Positions 59,401 through 64,000 of a stretch of 64,000 nucleotides of DNA are shown here, piece after piece. The stretch covers positions 6,276,501-6,340,500 of the forward strand of contig JAHQIY010000001.1 in NCBI GenBank assembly GCA_019054805.1, read 5' to 3'. The position numbers and the translations under genes are program-made. The stretch is from Brachionus manjavacas. Lineage: Eukaryota > Rotifera > Eurotatoria > Ploima > Brachionidae. Under the pieces are notes generated by a model, which ran no database searches, had not been told where the DNA came from, and was given only the letters and a program-made list of their open reading frames with translations. Numbering within the stretch: position 1 is the first letter of the stretch; each line of letters starts with the position of its first letter.

Positions 59401-59649
59401 GCTTTTGTTTTTGCGTCTTAGTTCTTTCAATTTTTCATCTTGTTTTTTATAATAATTTTCATTCAAATTTTTTCGGTAATTTATGGTACTTTAATTGAAT
59501 AAATATTGAAAAATAAAGAAAAATTGAAAACATTTTTATACTTACTATGGCTCTATCGACCGAAACATCATGTACCAAAAATTCAGAAAAATGTTTCCAC
59601 GACTGAACGGATTTACTGGTCTATCTTTAGTTTTCCATCTTATTTTTAT
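56410..59649 (-). CDS. Receptor-type protein tyrosine phosphatase-like, both domains catalytically dead (partial)
   Basis: Eleven minus-strand exons with matching phases: 59649-59546, 59488-59179, 59117-58989, 58932-58556, 58502-58349, 58296-58150, 57721-57667, 57614-57583, 57251-57012, 56963-56764, 56704-56410 (680 codons and stop). Exon 2 carries a juxtamembrane-like segment (IPIPGTQLYSEIKHRDKNDF). Domain 1 shows PTP landmarks RGAYWRFLYENKINNIVIL, FTINIFYL and EVRIYRFWTFDAENNLPNN (WPD becomes FDA). The signature HC(X5)R is VVHSDEPSRMYSF: Cys to Ser and one residue short. It ends with YMFGYIAGL. Domain 2 has no signature (ILVTSEIKLAAILAIS). So it is a likely pseudophosphatase for binding or scaffolding. 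The ectodomain and membrane exons lie upstream and were not found. The 32-nt micro-exon was called from phase alone. Confidence 0.75.
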
Positions 59650-60419
59650 CTAAAATAATATAATATTTAATAGATTCAATAGAATTAAAAGGTAAAGATT
59701 TGTTTAAAACCAGCGTTTGAAGCTTAAAAATTATTTCTAAAATTAAAATAATATTTAATAAACTTTTTAAAACTTAGAACTTTTAATGAATTCATTAATG
59801 GAAAGAAAATTCAAAATTTTTAATTTGAACTCAAGCATTAATAATTTTCATTCAAGAGCATATTATTTTTATTTTTTCCTACATCTTTTGCTTAGTTGAG
59901 CTTTTAAACTAATTCAATCCAAAAAGTTTGTAGATGATAGAAGAATTTTCACAAGATTAAGAAAATATAGATTTTTCTTAAAAATTCTTGTTCCTTGATA
60001 ATTCAGCAGCTCAATTTAAAGCTTAATTTCAATTAACAATCTTTTTCATTCAAAAAGGAACGTCAAAAAAATTTTCAAATAAAATAAAATAAGAAACCAA
60101 AAAAACTCTTTTAAATTTGCCAAAAGCTTGTGTCATTTTGAAAAAACATACAAATATCTATATATATCTATAGTTTTCATAATTTAAATAAATTTTGTTT
60201 TTTTTTAATTTTTGTAAACCATTTGTCAATTGAGTTGGTAGATGTCTCAAAACTTAATGCCAATAAAAGAAATTCTTTCAAAAATTACCTCGGATGAATA
60301 TATTCTGAATAAAAAAAAAATATATTTTTTCATTGATTTTAAATCGACTGGTTCATCAAATTTAATTAATTTAAATATGTTGTCACTAAACTTCTGCTGC
60401 TGCATTTTGATGACAAATT

Positions 60420-60930
60420 TGATTCAAATGACAAACTATAGACGAATTAGTGTTATGCATTGAGTATCAAAAGTTTACAATAAAGTATTATTTAACGAGA
60501 TTCCTAAGTCAATAGAAATCATTATCAGGCAAAATTAAGGTGGATTTAGGCAAAGGAAAAGTTGTACAGAAGAATAATTGAAGGTGCTAATGCAAGAAGT
60601 TGCCCAAATTCATTTTTTTTTGTCGATTTAAAGAAGGCTCTCAACTCAATCAAGAGAAAATCACTCTTCAAAATTCTATGGCACTATGGAATTCCATCTA
60701 AAATAGAGCAAGAGATTGAGTAATTTATAACAACTCAAAAAATTCAGTCTGAGATAATGGAAAAATAAGTGATGATTTCGAGGTAAGAATTGGTGGACAT
60801 ATTAGAGCCATTTTTGATCATTGTGATGGACTTTGCATTAAACGGTCTAATAAAAAAACATCTTGATAGTAGAGGAACTGATTTTATAAAAAGCCCAAGA
60901 GGATCAAATTAAAAAACCTGAGTTAATTCA
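60420..60930 (+). pseudogene. LINE reverse transcriptase remnant
   Basis: The plus strand reads NYRRISVMH, VSKVYNKVLFNEIPKSIEII, GGFRQRKSCTEE, FFVDLKKALNSI and LFKILWHYGIPSKI, in successive frames. These are RT blocks NYRGISLL..., GKVYxKVL, AGFRxGRSCxEQ, FVDFKKAFDSI and YGIP. A decayed VMDFALNGLIKKHLD follows (about 60830). Several stops. The style matches the RTE/CFDP2-like pieces at 44.8 and 50.3 kb. Confidence 0.7.
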
Positions 60931-63515
60931 TGACTATGTTTTGAGCAAGCCAAATAAAAAAAATGGCATCAAGAAATTTTTTACAGAGATGATAATGATG
61001 ATGACGGCAAATGGTTTAAAAGAAGGAAGAAATCAAAAAGGAAATATTTCAATAAATTCAATAAATAAACAAATTGACTAGCAAAGTTATTTAAATTTTG
61101 GATCGCATTAATAAATTGTTCATTTGTAATAACTGGAAGCTGGAAACTTAAAGTCCATGATCATAATCAAATGATCAAAACTTAATTGACAAATTTTAAT
61201 AAAAACGATCAAATTAGATCTTTTTTATTTTTTCTTTAATTTTAATAAATTAAACATAAGATGTTTATTAATTTAATTAAAAAAAAAAAATAAACTTTTT
61301 TTCTTTAATTGACCTTTAATTGATTCTTCTAAAATCTTTATTTGAAAATTTTAAAGACAAATTTAAAATCGACATTTAGGTATTCAAATTATGGCTCAAA
61401 TAAACGCTTTAAATGATATTTTAATATCAATTAAATTAAATTTTGTATTGTAAAATTTCAAAATATTGATTAAGTATTCAATATACTTCAAATAAAAATT
61501 CACATAATTTTCCATCTAATTATTGATTAAACAAATAATGTTTAATAAAATTTAGTCATTTATTATTAAAAAATTGATAAAAATACCTTAGAATTTAAAT
61601 CAAAAACTAAAAATTTTCATTTGAAATTTACATTTGATCATGAACCTCAATTTGCCATGGAAGCTAGTCAAATTTGTGAACTTGACTTTTATTTCTTTCT
61701 ATACTGATTTCTTTAAGAATTTTCAGAACCAATTCTTAAAGGAAAATGGTGTCTGACGCATAAACAGAAAAAACATAGCGTAAAATTTTAAAATATAGTA
61801 TAAAGAAAATAAAGCAGATATTATTTTGTTTTTTAGTTTTTATTTCATATATTTTCTAATAAAAACGACTGACTCGTGGTCAAGCCACCGGTCAGCCAAC
61901 ATTCTTTAGTTTAAAAATTAATCATTTTCGAATACGTATTATTATTTTAAAGCATTAAATATTTCGCTCCAAATTTAAAAAAAAATCTATATCGAACATT
62001 CATTTTTTAAAAAGAGTTTAAAAGAGCCGCGTTTTAGATTAGTCCCTTTAAGTTCTTTTAAGAAGACATCTAAGTAACGAGTGCTGCCTCAAAAGTCTGG
62101 GTTTAAAAATTCTATTTGAAAAGAGACCAATTGTAGACATAATTTATTTTACTTATACGGCGCGGCATTTTAAGTTTTTAATCTAATGTCTGAATCATGT
62201 CTACAATTGGTCTCTTCTCAAATAGAATTTTTAAATTTTATCAAAAATTTATACAACTTTTTTGATATTAAAAATAAAAATCAAAATTTGATCAGTTTTT
62301 GTTGGATATTTATTTAACTTTACTTTAATGGTGAAAAAGAGTCTAAAAAACTTCTCGGATTAAGTGTTTAGTTTTATTCTTTTTAAATTAGGTCAATTTA
62401 CGAAAATTCACGCTTTTTTACGTTAAAAAAAAACAAAATAAAAAACGTTAAAAATTAAATTATTCTTACACTCACCAAGATATTGATTCTAAGTGGACAA
62501 TTAACATTACCTTAGACAATATAAATACTTAAAAAATTTTACTTTGTTAATCTATTTACCATTTTTACTGTAAAAATGGGGAATTTTCGTAATTTTTCTA
62601 TAAAAAAAAGCTTAAAAATAATAAAATCTACAAAATTTAAAAATAAAAGCTCTAAAAAGAGACATTTATGAATATATAATATATCGTAATTTTTCAAAAA
62701 TTTACGTAAAATTACCGTCGACTTTCATATCAAATCAACATTGTAAATTGAGTCATTAATTAAACTTTTCTGACATTTCAGGTAAAATACGCTACTTGAG
62801 CGCTTCCTAAATCTCAATCTAGGAATCAAATTTATTGAGATCATTTTTACACAATGTTTTAATTTAAATCATTTTGTAATTTTTTCTAGAAATTTTATCT
62901 CACCTTAAGCAAAATTTAAAAATAAAGATAAACTTAAGTGCAATAATCATTAAATTCATTATTTAGCTAAAATTTTAATATTAATTTATGTATTTTAGCT
63001 AAATTGTCTTATTTTTTCTTATCTTAGCTAAATAATTTTTTTAGTTATGTATTACGACATAGACATTCATTTGCAAATCATACAACCAAATGAAAGATCA
63101 CTGCTCAAAATGCTTCAAATAAATAAGCAAAATTTATTTTTAAATTTAGGACATCTAAGTTTTTGCTAGATGAGTGGTAATTATCTTTCATTGTGAGAGA
63201 CGCTCGCTAGCTTTTTTCAGCAAAGAGTAAATTACCACTTTTACTCTAAAGAAAAATAAAATACCTAGCGAAAATTGGCCAAAAAATTTTTTAAAACTTT
63301 ATTACATTACATTTATATAATAATTTAATTAACTCTGAACTTTGATATTTTGGAATTTTTTCCCTATTTTTTTTTAAATCTAAACAGCTCACCACGAAAA
63401 TTTGAATATTTTATAAATCTTAAAAAGAAATTTTCAAGATTAAATTTTCTAGTGTCTCTTGATTTGGGAGAGTGAAAAAAATAATAATTTAAAATAAAAA
63501 AATTAATTATCTTAC
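60931..63515. other. Intergenic; no further gene seen
   Basis: AT-rich. Apart from the inverted repeat at 62.1 kb nothing stands out. The missing upstream exons of the phosphatase-like gene and downstream exons of the palmitoyltransferase may lie here, but I could not identify them. Confidence 0.35.
62102..62235. repeat. 39-bp inverted repeat (foldback)
   Basis: The left arm 62102-62140 contains ATTTGAAAAGAGACCAATTG and the right arm 62197-62235 its reverse complement (CAATTGGTCTCTTCTCAAAT), pairing 38 of 39 bases around a 56-base loop. Confidence 0.85.
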
Positions 63516-64000
63516 TCGTTCATTAGTTGTTTTTTCATTGATTAAGTAAAATGTATGCGCCCCAGCCATTCCTACCATGTTGAGGCCAATCACGATAGCA
63601 TATAGTCCCAGCAGAATAGTAATTTGAAGTTAAGGAAATAAATAAATGAATTAAAAAATAAAAATATTTTGAAAGGATATCTAACAACACTATCTCGAAA
63701 AGCATCACCGAGTGGTTTTATATTTTTTATTCCTTGATAATTTTATTTAAATTTTAATCATTTGTAAGAATAAATTAAAATTACTTAGACCAAGCGCGGT
63801 AGCAGAGGCGGCAAAACCATAGATTGCCATTAGGGCAGTAAACACCAAAAATAAATAAAAAGTCTTGTAGTTTCGCTTTCCCACGCAATTGCTTACCCAT
63901 GGACAGTGATGGTCAAAGCGTTCTTTTAGAAATTCCTGAAATTCTTGCAAAAAAAAACTAAACAAAACTTACCAACACACATGTTACAAACTCCGCAGTG
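63516..64000 (-). CDS. DHHC palmitoyltransferase (partial)
   Basis: Exons on the minus strand: 64000-63973 (continues off the window), 63922-63785, 63732-63681 and 63618-63516, followed by a GTAAG donor at 63515. Introns are 50, 52 and 62 bp and all phases match. The protein reads [29 protein letters not shown]: the zinc-binding Cys-rich domain with the catalytic DHHC cysteine. A membrane segment follows ([20 protein letters not shown]), then [27 protein letters not shown] and [16 protein letters not shown]. The last part fits the ZDHHC5/8/9/14/18 group (xIGLxGFHTYLxxxxxTTNE). It S-acylates proteins at Golgi or plasma membranes. The start and the C-terminal exons are outside what I could find. 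The third intron is U12-type (separate entry). Confidence 0.9.
63619..63680 (-). other. U12-type AT-AC intron
   Basis: This 62-bp intron begins with ATATCCTTTC, contains TTCCTTAAC and ends in AC, with 10 bases between branch site and 3' end. These are the textbook minor-spliceosome 5' splice site, branch site and spacing. Removing it joins ...GTT GTT AG to T ATT CTG CTG in phase and restores the conserved DHHC membrane segment. No GT-AG alternative keeps the frame. Confidence 0.88.

Noticed and set aside
59935-59985. FVDD-like RT catalytic motif on the plus strand
   Set aside because: Only one short stretch (KFVDDRRIF) with no RT blocks before or after in order; may be chance.
60242-60463. 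73-codon plus-strand ORF as a gene
   Set aside because: Its end is the start of the decayed RT (NYRRISV) and the rest is low-complexity; treated as part of the LINE remnant.

Overview
The window is very AT-rich animal nuclear DNA. Genes carry short introns (mostly 50-62 bp) with GT-AG ends. Proteins are typically metazoan: a seven-transmembrane receptor with an LRR-like ectodomain, a two-Ig surface protein, an ShK/F5-8C secreted protein, a Polycomb-type SAM protein, a receptor tyrosine-phosphatase-like protein and a DHHC palmitoyltransferase. Transposon debris lies between them. A small invertebrate with a compact AT-rich genome fits, and a monogonont rotifer such as Brachionus is my best guess, but nothing here proves the species.

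Layout. 1-0.8 kb: decayed LINE reverse transcriptase (RT). 3.7-5.9 kb: single-exon LRR/7TM receptor (+). 8.5 kb: foldback MITE; 9.2 kb: RT fossil. 12.5-15.0 kb: three-exon Ig-domain surface protein (+). 17.9-19.0 kb: two-exon secreted ShK / Ser-Thr-rich / F5-8C protein (+). 23.9-24.7 and 30.6-31.4 kb: two three-exon paralogs of an unrecognised 228-residue secreted protein. 26.5-29.2 and 47.8-49.4 kb: a segmental duplication carrying a zinc-finger + SAM gene. The first copy is interrupted by a CR1-like LINE and cut off by another repeat; the second keeps the SAM domain but has a one-base lesion. 32.4-46 kb: a transposon-dense block with an LTR candidate, a nearly complete two-ORF LINE (36.0-40.4 kb, -), a Mutator-like transposase remnant, a tRNA-derived fragment and an endonuclease remnant. 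46.9-47.7 kb: broken PHD-finger ORF. 49.8-52.4 kb: more LINE fragments. 56.4-59.6 kb: at least 11 exons of a receptor-type PTP-like gene (-) whose two phosphatase domains have both lost the catalytic signature. 63.5-64 kb: part of a ZDHHC gene (-) containing a U12-type AT-AC intron.

The genes are unrelated single-gene units with no operon logic. What links the window is transposition. Two LINE families can be followed through several 3' ends, each with a small conserved terminal stem-loop, and three loci share a (TAC/CTA)n tail. The points most worth a second look are the minor-spliceosome intron, the double pseudophosphatase, the conserved LINE 3' hairpins, and the duplicated SAM gene with its filled and empty insertion sites. 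Exon models were built by eye from splice-site phase and were not tested against transcripts.
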